A stretch of 64,000 nucleotides of DNA from Glaciecola sp048820975 (GCF_048820975.1 NZ_JBMEUF010000001.1:2170001-2234000), one strand, 5' to 3'. Numbered from the stretch's first letter, positions 1-8,799 are shown. Program-made: numbers and translations. Notes: generated from the letters alone by a model not told the origin.

Positions 1-2569
1 ACAGCTACCCATGGCAGTAGAATATAGCTCGCTCATTCGTTTAATGCCCGGTGTACAAGTTACTTCCGACAGTGTGCGTGGCCCCAGCGCAGGTGCGAGT
101 GGCCAAGACAACGGCTACAAATTTGACGGAGCCAATTTATCAGTGCCTTTATTTGGCATTTTAGCGTCATCGCCCTCTACCCACGATATTGCCCATGTGT
201 CAGTTGAGCGCGGCGGTGCAAGAGCCGTAGGCTTTAATCGAAATGCCGGTGTTACGCTTAATACTGAAAGTAAATCGGGTACCGATGAGTGGAAAGGTGA
301 CGTAACCTACCGCGTACAAAAAGGTTCATGGCAAGCTGAAGACCAAGACGGTTTAAAGACAGAAGATGATATTGGCTTTGTTACCGCAGGCGTAGGTGGC
401 CCTATTATTCCCGAGCAGCTCTATTTCTATGGTTCGTACTACACGCGTGATGATTCAAAAGAAAGCGGTAGTAATTCACGCGGCCAATTACCTGATATTA
501 CGAACGAGCGTGAAGAGTATTTCGGTAAGTTTACATGGACACCAACCGAAGACATTCTGATTAATGCAAGTTATCGTAATTCTGAGGTAACTAGTGCAAA
601 TCAAGACATTGAAGATGACAACCCGGCTTCTACAGCCGTTGATGGTATAGAAGAATTTGAAGTGATTGTGTTTGATGGCTCTTGGCTTATAAATGATGAT
701 ACATCCTTAAACATTTCTTACGCCGACACCACGCAGTCTACAGGCTCATTTCCCGTAACTAACCTTGGATTTAGAGGCCAAGCTGGCGAGTCGCTAAACG
801 TGAGCGACCTAGCATCACAAGGTTACTTTACAGTGCCATCACTTGAAACCCAAGTAGCCACTACGCCAGAAGAGCAAGCTCTGTTAGATACATATAATGC
901 CGGCGCAGCCGCACTTATTGCAGCCTACGGGGTAAATGGTCAGGCCTTAGGGTCGGTTGGTGCAGCTGGCACCGTGAACGACAACCGATATTTAGGCAAT
1001 ACCTTTGAAATATCGCTAGACCACGTTATTGATACCGACACCATGACCCACGAAATTCATATTGGGTACCAAGAAGAAGAAGGTTCAGAAGAGTTATTTA
1101 GAGTATCAAATGGATGGGGAACCATAGCTTACTGGGGTGGTTTGGACAACGAAGAAGGTGTAATTGCCGCGCCTAATGGCGACCCAGTTCCTGTTGATAC
1201 TGTGTATCGCGCTACCGTGCAAACCCGCGGTTTTGATGCAGGAGGTTTAACTGGCCCCTTGGTTTCATCAAGCAAATCTAAAACCATAGCCGTAAACGAC
1301 ACTATTTACTGGGACGACTTCATTTTTGATGTTGGATTTTTATTAAGCCAAGATGAGCTAATTGGCCAAGGCCTTCGTTCTGCTGATACAAGCTCTGGTT
1401 ATGAAGAAGCTCGCGGCAACACTTATGTGATGAAAAAAGTGGGTTTTAGTGAGACTTTTCAGCCACGCTTAACAGCAACATGGGAATATAGCGATACGGC
1501 TTCAGGGTATGTGAGTTTTGCACGATACAACCCTGCGGTAAGCTCATTAGCACGCGCTGCATCGTGGGATCGTAACACTGGAGGTAGTACTACTTATGCC
1601 TATTTTGATGGCGCAGGCAACTACCTTGATTCACAAACCAATGTTTCGTCTACCGGTAAGTTATTTGCTGATGACCTAAGCCCACGAACCATGCAAGAGT
1701 TTATTATTGGCCACCAAATGCAGTGGAACAATAACTGGACTATTCGCAATCATGTTCGTTATCGCCGTAGTTGGAATTACTGGGAAGATACCAATAACAA
1801 TTCACGTATTGTTTATGACGCAGAGGACTACCAAGGCCGCGTGGCTGGCCTTGCTGAGTTATATCCTAACCTTGTAGCTCGCGCCAATGCGGGTCAATTT
1901 GGCTCACCAGGCCCAAGTGAGCTTTATATTCCAGTGAATAACCTTATTGGTGAAGGTACTTATGTAATAGCCCAGCTAGCTGGCGCCTATACTAAATATT
2001 ATGAGGCTAGCACCGAAATTGACTTCAAGTCTGAGAATTTCTTTAGTACAACATCTGTTGTTTGGAGTCACTATTACGGTAATTTTGACCAAGACGGTAC
2101 CACCCGCTTTGATAATGACCAAGGTACGTTTATTGGCTCGTCTAATATTGCAGATAGTTGGTACGGACAACTGTGGGGTAGCTTTACCGATGGCAAAATG
2201 CGCGCCGACCGCACATGGCAAGTTAAGAGCTACGGTGCTTACCAGCTTCCTTGGGATGCATCATTGGGTTATTTAGCTTACTGGCAGTCAGGCCATACAT
2301 GGGCGCATCAGTGGGCAAGTACTTACTATTTAGAGCCTCGCGGTAGTAGAAGAACCCCTAGCCATTGGCAGTTAGATGTAAACTATACGCAAGACTTTGA
2401 ATTCTTAAACGATTACAGCTTACAGCTACGTTTAGATGTGTTTAATGTATTTGATAAGCAAACTGGCTATAACCCTGAGCCGCGTTACAGCAACGAGGAC
2501 TTAGGCGAGTACAGAAGTTATGAAAACCCTCGCCGTATTCAAGCAACTGTATCGTTAAAATTCTTTTAA
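1..2569 (+). CDS. TonB-dependent receptor, 5' end outside window
   Basis: Outer-membrane beta-barrel that would import a large or scarce substrate using TonB energy. The frame is open from the first bases of the window and the first readable residues (QLPMAVEYSSLIRLMPGV) already belong to the plug domain, so the signal peptide and any carboxypeptidase-like N-terminal domain lie upstream. Plug signatures are visible (LMPGVQV; FDGANLSVPLFG; VSVERGGARAVGFNR). The remaining ~700 residues are barrel-type strands rich in Tyr, Asp and Asn, and the protein ends with the aromatic C-terminus SLKFF typical of outer-membrane barrels. The style resembles the long TonB receptors of Alteromonadales that import oligosaccharides or peptides, but no substrate can be assigned. 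Followed by an intrinsic terminator. The in-window ATG at position 11 is unlikely to be the real start. Confidence 0.9.
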   Translation, partial: QLPMAVEYSSLIRLMPGVQVTSDSVRGPSAGASGQDNGYKFDGANLSVPLFGILASSPSTHDIAHVSVERGGARAVGFNRNAGVTLNTESKSGTDEWKGDVTYRVQKGSWQAEDQDGLKTEDDIGFVTAGVGGPIIPEQLYFYGSYYTRDDSKESGSNSRGQLPDITNEREEYFGKFTWTPTEDILINASYRNSEVTSANQDIEDDNPASTAVDGIEEFEVIVFDGSWLINDDTSLNISYADTTQSTGSFPVTNLGFRGQAGESLNVSDLASQGYFTVPSLETQVATTPEEQALLDTYNAGAAALIAAYGVNGQALGSVGAAGTVNDNRYLGNTFEISLDHVIDTDTMTHEIHIGYQEEEGSEELFRVSNGWGTIAYWGGLDNEEGVIAAPNGDPVPVDTVYRATVQTRGFDAGGLTGPLVSSSKSKTIAVNDTIYWDDFIFDVGFLLSQDELIGQGLRSADTSSGYEEARGNTYVMKKVGFSETFQPRLTATWEYSDTASGYVSFARYNPAVSSLARAASWDRNTGGSTTYAYFDGAGNYLDSQTNVSSTGKLFADDLSPRTMQEFIIGHQMQWNNNWTIRNHVRYRRSWNYWEDTNNNSRIVYDAEDYQGRVAGLAELYPNLVARANAGQFGSPGPSELYIPVNNLIGEGTYVIAQLAGAYTKYYEASTEIDFKSENFFSTTSVVWSHYYGNFDQDGTTRFDNDQGTFIGSSNIADSWYGQLWGSFTDGKMRADRTWQVKSYGAYQLPWDASLGYLAYWQSGHTWAHQWASTYYLEPRGSRRTPSHWQLDVNYTQDFEFLNDYSLQLRLDVFNVFDKQTGYNPEPRYSNEDLGEYRSYENPRRIQATVSLKFF

Positions 2570-2590
2570 AGCGTTAGCAGTTAACATTTA

Positions 2591-2629
2591 AAAGGCTCGG
2601 CTTTGAATGAAGCGGAGCCTTTTTTTTTG
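2591..2629 (+). terminator. Rho-independent terminator of the TonB receptor gene
   Basis: Stem GGCTC (2594-2598) pairs with GAGCC (2615-2619), and inner GCTT (2600-2603) with AAGC (2610-2613), with one G/G mismatch between them. A run of nine or so T follows. It lies about 20 bases after the receptor stop codon. Confidence 0.85.
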
Positions 2630-2809
2630 AACACAACATTCACCTTCCTTTTCAGATAATAAATAAGCTATCAGTATATGTAACAAACAATGCATAAGTA
2701 CTAAGCGCTAACGAATTTTTTCAATCAACAGCATCGGTTTTGCTTATTGGACACAGTATTAATAGCCTGTAATTATTGAGCAGTGTTAAAAGTCAAAGAG
2801 CCCTTGTAG

Positions 2810-3730
2810 ATGAAAAATGTTCCCAATACAGCAAAAATAAACCCTGAACTCGCCCTTGTTGTTGAAGGTGGCGGGCAAAAAGGTGTTTTTACCGCTGGCA
2901 TATTTGATATGTGGCTTATGGCGGGGTTTAACCCCTTCGGAATTTTGCTAGGTACATCTGCAGGGGCTCAAAATTTAGCAAGTTATATTAGTGGTCAGCA
3001 AGGGTATGCATACTCATTAATAAGCATGTTAACTAAACTCAATACCTTCTTCTCACCTTGGCGCATGTTGAGAAGAAAGAACGTAATGGATTTGGATTGG
3101 TACTTTAAGCAAACGCAAGAAAAGCTATTCTACTTTGATGAACACAAAGCAATGGCGAATTCTCAAAATCGAATAGTGCGGTTTTCAGCGTCCAATCCTA
3201 CATTGTTTGAAACAACTATGATGGATCCTAATGTTGAGGGCTGGCTTGAATCACTCAAATACTCCAGTGCAATTCCGTATTTGTATCAGTCAAGCTCATT
3301 GGTTGATGGCGGCGTTACTGCACCATTGCCGGTGCAACAGGCACATGACTTGGGAGCTAAAACTATTCTTACAATTAGAACTAGAGCGCTTAAGCAAGAA
3401 GAGGGAAACAAATATATGCAGAGAATTAAACCTTTTGTATGCTTTCAAGGCCGATGCCCTCGCATAGTTAATATTGCTAGCCGCCATGATTTAGCTTATG
3501 AGGAGGCTAATTTATTTATTAGCCGCCCCCCAAGCGGCGTTAGAGTAATGGAACTACGTCCACAACGTAAACTACTCACTAAAACCCTTGGTAGTACGCA
3601 AGCTGAAATGATAGCTGATTACAAACATGGACTGTTTATAGGGGCTGAATTTTTACGTCAGCATGGCATTTCTGTTTATAGCGAAAGTGAGCTTAAGTGC
3701 TCTAAAACCGTTAGTGAAATGGTTGCTTAA
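2810..3730 (+). CDS. Patatin-like phospholipase family protein (YjjU-like)
   Basis: Predicted cytoplasmic serine lipid acyl hydrolase. The patatin signatures are all present. An oxyanion-hole glycine run, EGGGQKGVFTAG, lies near residues 19-30. The nucleophile elbow GTSAG is near residues 48-52. The Asp of the Ser-Asp dyad is in SLVDGGVTAPLP, near residue 167. At 306 residues it is close to the bacterial YjjU type. There is no signal peptide. It has its own promoter region after the receptor terminator and appears monocistronic, with a hairpin just after the stop. The natural lipid substrate is unknown. The ribosome-binding site is weak. Confidence 0.85.
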   Translation: MKNVPNTAKINPELALVVEGGGQKGVFTAGIFDMWLMAGFNPFGILLGTSAGAQNLASYISGQQGYAYSLISMLTKLNTFFSPWRMLRRKNVMDLDWYFKQTQEKLFYFDEHKAMANSQNRIVRFSASNPTLFETTMMDPNVEGWLESLKYSSAIPYLYQSSSLVDGGVTAPLPVQQAHDLGAKTILTIRTRALKQEEGNKYMQRIKPFVCFQGRCPRIVNIASRHDLAYEEANLFISRPPSGVRVMELRPQRKLLTKTLGSTQAEMIADYKHGLFIGAEFLRQHGISVYSESELKCSKTVSEMVA

Positions 3731-3744
3731 AGGATAGTGTAACG

Positions 3745-3779
3745 GCCTAATTCGCTCTGACACTTTGTTAGGCACTTTT
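3745..3779 (+). terminator. Probable terminator of the patatin gene
   Basis: GCCTAA (3745-3750) pairs with TTAGGC (3768-3773) across a 17-base loop, followed by CAC and six T. The stem is short, so confidence is moderate. It sits between two convergent genes. Confidence 0.45.
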
Positions 3780-3787
3780 TACATTTC

Positions 3788-4228
3788 TTAACTCATATTG
3801 CATTGGGAACCTTGCAAATCATCACAAACGATATCGTCATAGCCGTTAATAGTGACTTGGAAATCAGCAGAGGCATCTTTTATTTTATGAGCTTCGTCAG
3901 ACATGTCCGACAGTTGAGAAAGATATTTTTCATAAGTGTTAACAGAGAAACCTTGAAACATTTGATCCATCTTTATCGAATCAAATCGATGGTTACCATC
4001 TGCATCTTGATAATCTGTTAAATCTGATACCACTCCGTCATCACCGACACCTGTAGAAGCGGTGTTATCCAAACCTGGCAATGTAAAACTCTTGATGGCC
4101 AATGCGCCATCCCATTGAGCTTTATTGATAGCCTCAATACGCGCTTGTTGCTCAGCTTCGGTGAATGTTGCCGTTTCGGGGAGTGCTTGTTGTTGAGCAA
4201 AGGCTGTAGATGACAAAAAGGGAGTCAT
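3788..4228 (-). CDS. Hypothetical exported protein with an in-frame stop in its apparent signal peptide
   Basis: Unrecognised protein; the mature part is acidic and rich in Asp and Ser, with DADGNHRFDSIKMDQM in mid-protein and two Cys near the C-terminus (IVCDDLQGSQC). The listed start ATG gives only MTPFLSSTAFAQQQ, too short for a signal peptide. Reading upstream in the same frame adds a hydrophobic run (YTLIFVILSNFI) back to a TGA at 4277-4279, and six codons further to an ATG at 4295-4297 (MTYKTF). The whole would be a textbook signal peptide cut at AFA|QQQ if the TGA were a sense codon. So the gene is either recently inactivated, read through, or starts at a non-standard codon. Convergent with the patatin gene. 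Function unknown. Confidence 0.5.
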   Translation of the reverse strand: MTPFLSSTAFAQQQALPETATFTEAEQQARIEAINKAQWDGALAIKSFTLPGLDNTASTGVGDDGVVSDLTDYQDADGNHRFDSIKMDQMFQGFSVNTYEKYLSQLSDMSDEAHKIKDASADFQVTINGYDDIVCDDLQGSQCNMS

Positions 4229-4441
4229 TATAAAGTTGCTTAAAATAACAAAAATAAGGGTGTAACCTAATGATTGTCAAAACGTCTTATATGTCATGCA
4301 TTTTAATCTTTTGCTAATACTGATCCTCTATTTGTATTAAATTGCACAATAAATTTGAAATATTTTGGAATTATTCATAAAGTGGCACTTTAGCTCGTTG
4401 TTTATACAATGATGCTTAAATAACGCATTAAGGAAATAGAT

Positions 4442-5380
4442 ATGCAACGCGTATTTTTCATTATCTTGGCTACACTTTTAATTAGCGCTTGTGGCAGCAC
4501 AAAGAAAGAAATAAAAGCCCCCACTCAGACGGTAAATAACGGGATTGCTAAAATGGTGCATTTTGGCATTTTAGATGCGGAACTAGCTGATATGATGGCG
4601 CTCAAAGCTGATAAAGCAAAAGTTAATCAAAACAATGTGGTCAAAGACAGTGCATTAAGCGCCTTGACTGATGAAGGTAATCTAGTAACAGGTTACATGC
4701 TTTCCAGTGTGCTGGGTGCGGGTTTGAGCTTAAGTGATTTCTTATCGCCAAGTAATATTTTGCTGTCAGGTTTTTCTGGCTCCAAACGTAAAACGCCTTC
4801 TTACGACATTCGAACCTTTTTTGCAGAAATTGAACTGTCTTGCGACGAGCAATGTGCAGTAGATCAGATTAAAGAATTTGTAAAAGAGGTTTATGCGAGG
4901 TTTGCGGAAAAAGCCGGCCTACCTGATGATAAAATCATAAGAGTGGTTGAAAAAAAATATTTAAGTGCATCCAGAGGTTATTTCGTTGAAACCGAATCAG
5001 GGAAAATGATAAGAACGCTTATAATTGGGCTACCTGAAAAATTTAATCACAAAGGAAAAACTTATTATGGTAGCAATCCCACACTTGAAAAATATTCCGG
5101 AAAAAATACCGCAGGATGGGAATTTAGTGAATACGCAGATATAACGGACATAGGTTTTGCGGCATTGATTGAGGCCAGTGAAGATTTTCCTTATATGTTT
5201 ACATATCACGATAAAAAAAGTTTTAGAAACAATAGTGATGGATTGACTAGACCCAAAGGATGCAGAGGTAATTTTATCATTCAAGGTGGCAAGCTAGAAC
5301 TGATGTATCAAATGTTCGGTTGCCATGCATTTGCTAGTGAAAAGTGGTTACCCAAAGACAGGGTGATTGTATATCAATAG
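4442..5380 (+). CDS. Hypothetical lipoprotein
   Basis: 312-residue protein with a clear lipoprotein signal peptide: basic start MQR, hydrophobic run FFIILATLLISA, and lipobox LISAC with the modified Cys at residue 17. The residue after it is Gly, so outer-membrane sorting is expected. The rest is a mixed-charge domain with an LSSVLGAGLSLSDF segment and scattered cysteines (CDEQCAVDQ, KGCRGNF, FGCHAFA) that could form disulphides in the periplasm. A good ribosome-binding site (AAGGAA) lies 7 bases upstream. I do not recognise a family. A 50-residue membrane peptide gene follows by 42 bases and may be co-transcribed. Confidence 0.75.
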   Translation: MQRVFFIILATLLISACGSTKKEIKAPTQTVNNGIAKMVHFGILDAELADMMALKADKAKVNQNNVVKDSALSALTDEGNLVTGYMLSSVLGAGLSLSDFLSPSNILLSGFSGSKRKTPSYDIRTFFAEIELSCDEQCAVDQIKEFVKEVYARFAEKAGLPDDKIIRVVEKKYLSASRGYFVETESGKMIRTLIIGLPEKFNHKGKTYYGSNPTLEKYSGKNTAGWEFSEYADITDIGFAALIEASEDFPYMFTYHDKKSFRNNSDGLTRPKGCRGNFIIQGGKLELMYQMFGCHAFASEKWLPKDRVIVYQ

Positions 5381-5422
5381 CGTTTTATATAATGAAGGGA
5401 TATGACTCAATAGGAATCCCTC

Positions 5423-5575
5423 ATGTCTCGAATAACTCTTTTTTTTATAATTTTATGTGTAACATTCACCGCTTCAAGTAAAGAGCCAGCAAATAATTTA
5501 AACACGTTTGTGACCTCCTTGGGTATCATGATGATAATCTCTAGTATTGTAGCTTACAGCAGCCTTCGTACGTAA
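5423..5575 (+). CDS. Small hydrophobic protein, 50 residues
   Basis: Short frame with ATG at 5423 and TAA at 5573-5575, preceded by AGGAA with 6 bases of spacing. The product has two hydrophobic stretches: ITLFFIILCVTFTA near the N-terminus, and LGIMMIISSIVAYSSL near the C-terminus, separated by a polar stretch. This fits a small inner-membrane protein, or a cleaved signal peptide followed by one membrane helix. It lies 42 bases after the lipoprotein gene, in the same direction. Nothing in the sequence gives a function; the support is the start signal, hydrophobic pattern and position. Confidence 0.45.
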   Translation: MSRITLFFIILCVTFTASSKEPANNLNTFVTSLGIMMIISSIVAYSSLRT

Positions 5576-6099
5576 GTCACAGCATCACAACAAAAAAAAC
5601 AACCCTAAACTTGCTAACAAAGAAGATGTGCAATCTGGCAAGCCTTATCATGCGGGTTGCATGACATGGGCTCTACGCCAGGTTACTAGCGAGTGAGAAC
5701 GAGTATTCAATATCGACATTAGTGAATGCGAGATATACCAAAAGTACAGTGTGAGTATCATCGCTTGCATCATAGATTCGACGCCATTAAATGGTGCGAG
5801 CTTTTGCATTCCAACTACCTATTCTCTGAAGAAACGAAACTGATTTTGAATTAGGCAAAAGCGTGATATCTCATTTAATAACGCGGAGTTAGGCTAGTAA
5901 TTACTCCTACCGTTTTTGTAGTTGTTTATGATCACTTCGACCATTGGCCCAGTAAAGCTTATAGAAAAGACAAAACGCCTATGGTGATCGCCCCGATATT
6001 TTCGGGTCACGTTTGAACCCATTTTATAAAGAATTTTAGTTGAAATAATGCATACGATAACACTATACTAAAGTTCAATTTATTGTAAATGGAACGACA
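5576..6099. other. 524-base stretch without a clear gene, probably degraded
   Basis: No convincing gene. Two plus-strand open stretches look like protein debris. One is 5726-5854 (ATG start, 42 residues, containing HHRFDAIKWCELLHSNY, no ribosome-binding site). The other is 5882-6016 (no start, containing VVVYDHFDHWPSKAY, ends in TGA). Neither is long enough or preceded by start signals. The part from about 6017 to 6099 is AT-rich and probably carries the promoter of the next gene. Confidence 0.4.
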
Positions 6100-6999
6100 A
6101 TGGTAGTAGGTCAAGTCAGGCAATTTATAAAAGAAACTGGACTGCCGATAGTCGTTATTGACGAGATCACGAAAACTGAGTGCAGGATTTTTTATGTTGA
6201 ATCGGGTGTGTTTTGTAACGTCTTACGTAAAACGCTTGCATCAGAAAGCGTCATACCGACACGGAGATTCGCGAACCGCATTGCTGTGGAAAAATACGAA
6301 AAAGCGCGGCTTGCGCATTTAACAAAAGAATTAGAAAAAACAAACTTAACCATTGCACAACAAGTAGAAGAGTCAAGCAACATTCAACACTTACCAAGGG
6401 CTTTATCAACTAAAGAAAAAATCGTTACAATTGCTGCTGCACTCATATTATTTATCGTTTTTCAATTCAACCCTGCCTTATTTATCGATAAAGAGCAGTC
6501 GAATACGTCGAACAATTCAAATTCAGTCTTAGCAACTCCAAGTATAGATGGAACACCAAGCACCCGGAATCAAGTGTACTCAGAAGTCTTTATCGAGACC
6601 GAAGTACATGAAAGAATTAGGCGTCTGGAGAAAAACAGCAAACCAATTGTTTTAATAAAAATGGAAGGGGGATATTTTTTTAGCCCTTTTCTTGATAAAT
6701 CCCACACCTTTCACCCAGGCTTTTTTGCGACTGAAAAACAAATAACTGACGCACTCAGAAACATCTCGCCTAGAAAAACTTTAAGGAAAGAGAGGCATGG
6801 ATTTGCATTCGTTTCTACAATTCCTTCTGTAAGTGATAATCTCTACAAACAAAATGAAAATTTAAAATACCAATGTGCAGAAAACGGCTCTTGCTTTAAC
6901 GATATCAGTAAGTTAACCGGCAACCATAAAACAATTCATGTTGAGGGTTACTATCGGTCTGATGGAACCTATGTTAGAGGTCACTACCGGGGGAATTAG
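6100..6999 (+). CDS. Hypothetical single-pass membrane protein with C-terminal YRxDGTYVxxHYR motif
   Basis: 299 residues. Residues 1-65 are a compact mixed domain with two Cys. About residues 65-95 are charged and helical (EKYEKARLAHLTKELEK), probably a short coiled coil. One strong transmembrane helix follows (VTIAAALILFIVFQF, about residues 108-125). The remaining ~170 residues would be periplasmic and contain a Cys pair (KYQCAENGSCFND). The last residues, GYYRSDGTYVRGHYRGN, match a short C-terminal motif seen in many otherwise unrelated bacterial hypothetical proteins. ATG at 6100 is preceded only by a weak GGAACG. AT-rich codon use and neighbouring debris suggest an acquired region. No function is assigned. 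Confidence 0.65.
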   Translation: MVVGQVRQFIKETGLPIVVIDEITKTECRIFYVESGVFCNVLRKTLASESVIPTRRFANRIAVEKYEKARLAHLTKELEKTNLTIAQQVEESSNIQHLPRALSTKEKIVTIAAALILFIVFQFNPALFIDKEQSNTSNNSNSVLATPSIDGTPSTRNQVYSEVFIETEVHERIRRLEKNSKPIVLIKMEGGYFFSPFLDKSHTFHPGFFATEKQITDALRNISPRKTLRKERHGFAFVSTIPSVSDNLYKQNENLKYQCAENGSCFNDISKLTGNHKTIHVEGYYRSDGTYVRGHYRGN

Positions 7000-7068
7000 A
7001 CAGTTTAGTATGTCATGCACTAGGTTTAGGATATATAATTTTAGATCTAGCACATGGATTCATTTAGT

Positions 7069-7320
7069 TTATGTTTTAGCTTTTACGTACAGAGCGCCAA
7101 CATCACTTTGGCTGATTTCTACCAAGGTACCTTTTGGCAAGATTTTTTCTGACTGCATCTGCAGAGAAACACCTGAAAAATCAAAATTTGCGCCCTGTAA
7201 ATAAACATTAAGATCGTCAGGCAAGATGAACCTGTGTCCTACTAAATCATTATTCACTGGTTTCGGCTTTTTGTTACCTTGCAATCGGAAAAGTGGTTTG
7301 TATAACAGTACGAAGTACAA
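7069..7320 (-). CDS. PilZ-like small protein or 5'-truncated remnant
   Basis: 83-codon frame whose first codon is TTG; the frame stays open ten more codons upstream to a TAA at 7351-7353 without ATG or GTG. The part from about residue 25 on (RFILPDDLNVYLQG, DFSGVSLQM, LPKGTLVEIS) has the shape of a PilZ domain: a short strand, a D-x-S-x-x-x-L turn, then LxxGxxVxI. The usual N-terminal RxxxR di-GMP-binding arginine motif is not visible. Lack of a proper start and adjacency to transposase debris make a truncated gene likely. PilZ assignment is pattern-based and tentative. Confidence 0.4.
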   Translation of the reverse strand: MYFVLLYKPLFRLQGNKKPKPVNNDLVGHRFILPDDLNVYLQGANFDFSGVSLQMQSEKILPKGTLVEISQSDVGALYVKAKT

Positions 7321-7347
7321 GGCCCTAGCACGGCTACGCTTAACGAA

Positions 7348-7566
7348 ATGTTAATTACGCTTACTAGTAGAATCCCAATGGCCATAAACGCACTTTTTGT
7401 CACTTCGCTCAAGCTGATGAAAAACGGTTACTCGTTACATGCAGGGGCCTCCGCTAATGCCGATAAGCTAGAGAAGTTAAAAACGTTATGCAGCGTAAAT
7501 CAGTCCAACTTTTTTGCCGCACTCTCAGTGGTACAGTGTCGGATGCAAATTAACAATTTACTTTAA
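7348..7566 (+). pseudogene. Remnant resembling an IS91-family transposase
   Basis: The 72-codon frame contains NGYSLHAGASANADKLEKLK (about 7423-7482) followed by TLC. This has the pattern GFxLHAxVxxxADDRxxLExLCRY found near the C-terminal part of IS91-family (Y2) transposases. The rest of the frame does not continue the family pattern, so only a short fragment is left and the ends of the element are not visible. Taken as evidence of past insertion at the edge of the defence island. Confidence 0.4.
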
Positions 7567-7637
7567 CAAAGCTTATTGATTAGTGTAGCAATAGCTATTA
7601 TTGTTTATTACACATTTATATAAGCTTTGAGCTACTT

Positions 7638-8702
7638 TTGCCATCATTGCCTGCACTTGATATTAAAACCAACATAAATCACTCCCCTCACGTTATTATA
7701 TTAGGTGCTGGTGCAAGTATTGCCTCGACAATTCGGAATCCCGAAAAATATGGTCGACTTCTACCTAGTATGCAAAATTTGGTTGAGACATTAGATTTAG
7801 AGCCAATAATAAAGCGACATGGTTTGAACTATCAAAGCCAGAATTTCGAGGCGTTTTATGATCAATTATCACAAAGCGGACAGCATCCTGAACTGTTAGA
7901 TGAGATTGAATCAGAAATTAGCGGCTACTTTGCAGGTCTAAAATTGCCGGATGAAGCAACGATCTACGATTACCTTGTTTTAAGTTTGCGAAAAAAAGAC
8001 ATCATTGCTACTTTTAATTGGGATCCATTTTTAGCCCAAGCGTTTGCTCGAAATCAAGATGTTGTTGGATATGAACGCATGCCGAAAATGGCATATCTTC
8101 ATGGAAATGTGGCGGTTGGGGTCTGTTATAATTGCAACACTATGGGGTGGCGTTTTAATGGTTGTACAAGGTGTAATAAAGATTTCAGTTCTTCAAAATT
8201 ACTTTATCCAGTAGCTAAAAAAAACTACACCGATGATTCATTTATCAAGAGTGAATGGGAGCATTTAAGATTACATATGCAGAAAGCATATATGGTGACC
8301 GTGTTTGGTTATTCTGCACCTAAAACGGATGCAGAAGCCAGACAGTTACTATTGGATGAATGGGTGAATAACCCTGTTCGTGATCTCGCTGAGATTGAAG
8401 TTTTGGATATTATGGCTACTAGTAACCGTTCAGCATTAGAGTCAAACTGGAAAGAGTTTTTTGTTCGCAATCACTATTGCCTATTTGACACCTTTTTTAA
8501 GTCAGAGCTATCTTCAAGTCCTCGCCGTAGTTGCGATGCCTTTGCGATGGCCACTTTGCAACAACAACCATGGAAAACTAATAAGTTCCCAGATGACCTG
8601 TCTCTTAAACAGTTGCAAAATTGGGTTAAACCTTTAATAGAGGAAGAAAAAGTAGGAAGTTTTTCTGGAAAAACGTGTGAAGAATTGAAGGTTTCAAAAT
8701 AG
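7638..8702 (+). CDS. SIR2-like NAD-dependent protein with zinc ribbon
   Basis: 354 residues with the marks of a sirtuin-type Rossmann domain. GAGAS (23-27) is the NAD loop. FNWDP (126-130) corresponds to the TxNxD region, and LHGN (154-157) carries the catalytic His. A CxxC-x9-CxxC zinc ribbon (Cys 163, 166, 176, 179) sits at the usual sirtuin position. FGYSAP (223-228) matches the second nucleotide-binding segment. The NAD-site residues look intact, so NADase or deacylase activity is plausible. Stand-alone and fused SIR2 domains are established anti-phage NADases (Thoeris ThsA, DSR, pAgo-SIR2). The position beside a restriction operon suggests defence, which is inference. The start is a TTG without a clear ribosome-binding site, so the true start is uncertain. 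Confidence 0.7.
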   Translation: MPSLPALDIKTNINHSPHVIILGAGASIASTIRNPEKYGRLLPSMQNLVETLDLEPIIKRHGLNYQSQNFEAFYDQLSQSGQHPELLDEIESEISGYFAGLKLPDEATIYDYLVLSLRKKDIIATFNWDPFLAQAFARNQDVVGYERMPKMAYLHGNVAVGVCYNCNTMGWRFNGCTRCNKDFSSSKLLYPVAKKNYTDDSFIKSEWEHLRLHMQKAYMVTVFGYSAPKTDAEARQLLLDEWVNNPVRDLAEIEVLDIMATSNRSALESNWKEFFVRNHYCLFDTFFKSELSSSPRRSCDAFAMATLQQQPWKTNKFPDDLSLKQLQNWVKPLIEEEKVGSFSGKTCEELKVSK

Positions 8703-8799
8703 CGTGCCAACTATCATACGATTAATTTTTGTTATGCAGTGATAAAAAATAAGAAGAACCAGACTTTTGCTAAAATATTCTTAATACTACAGAAAAGAT

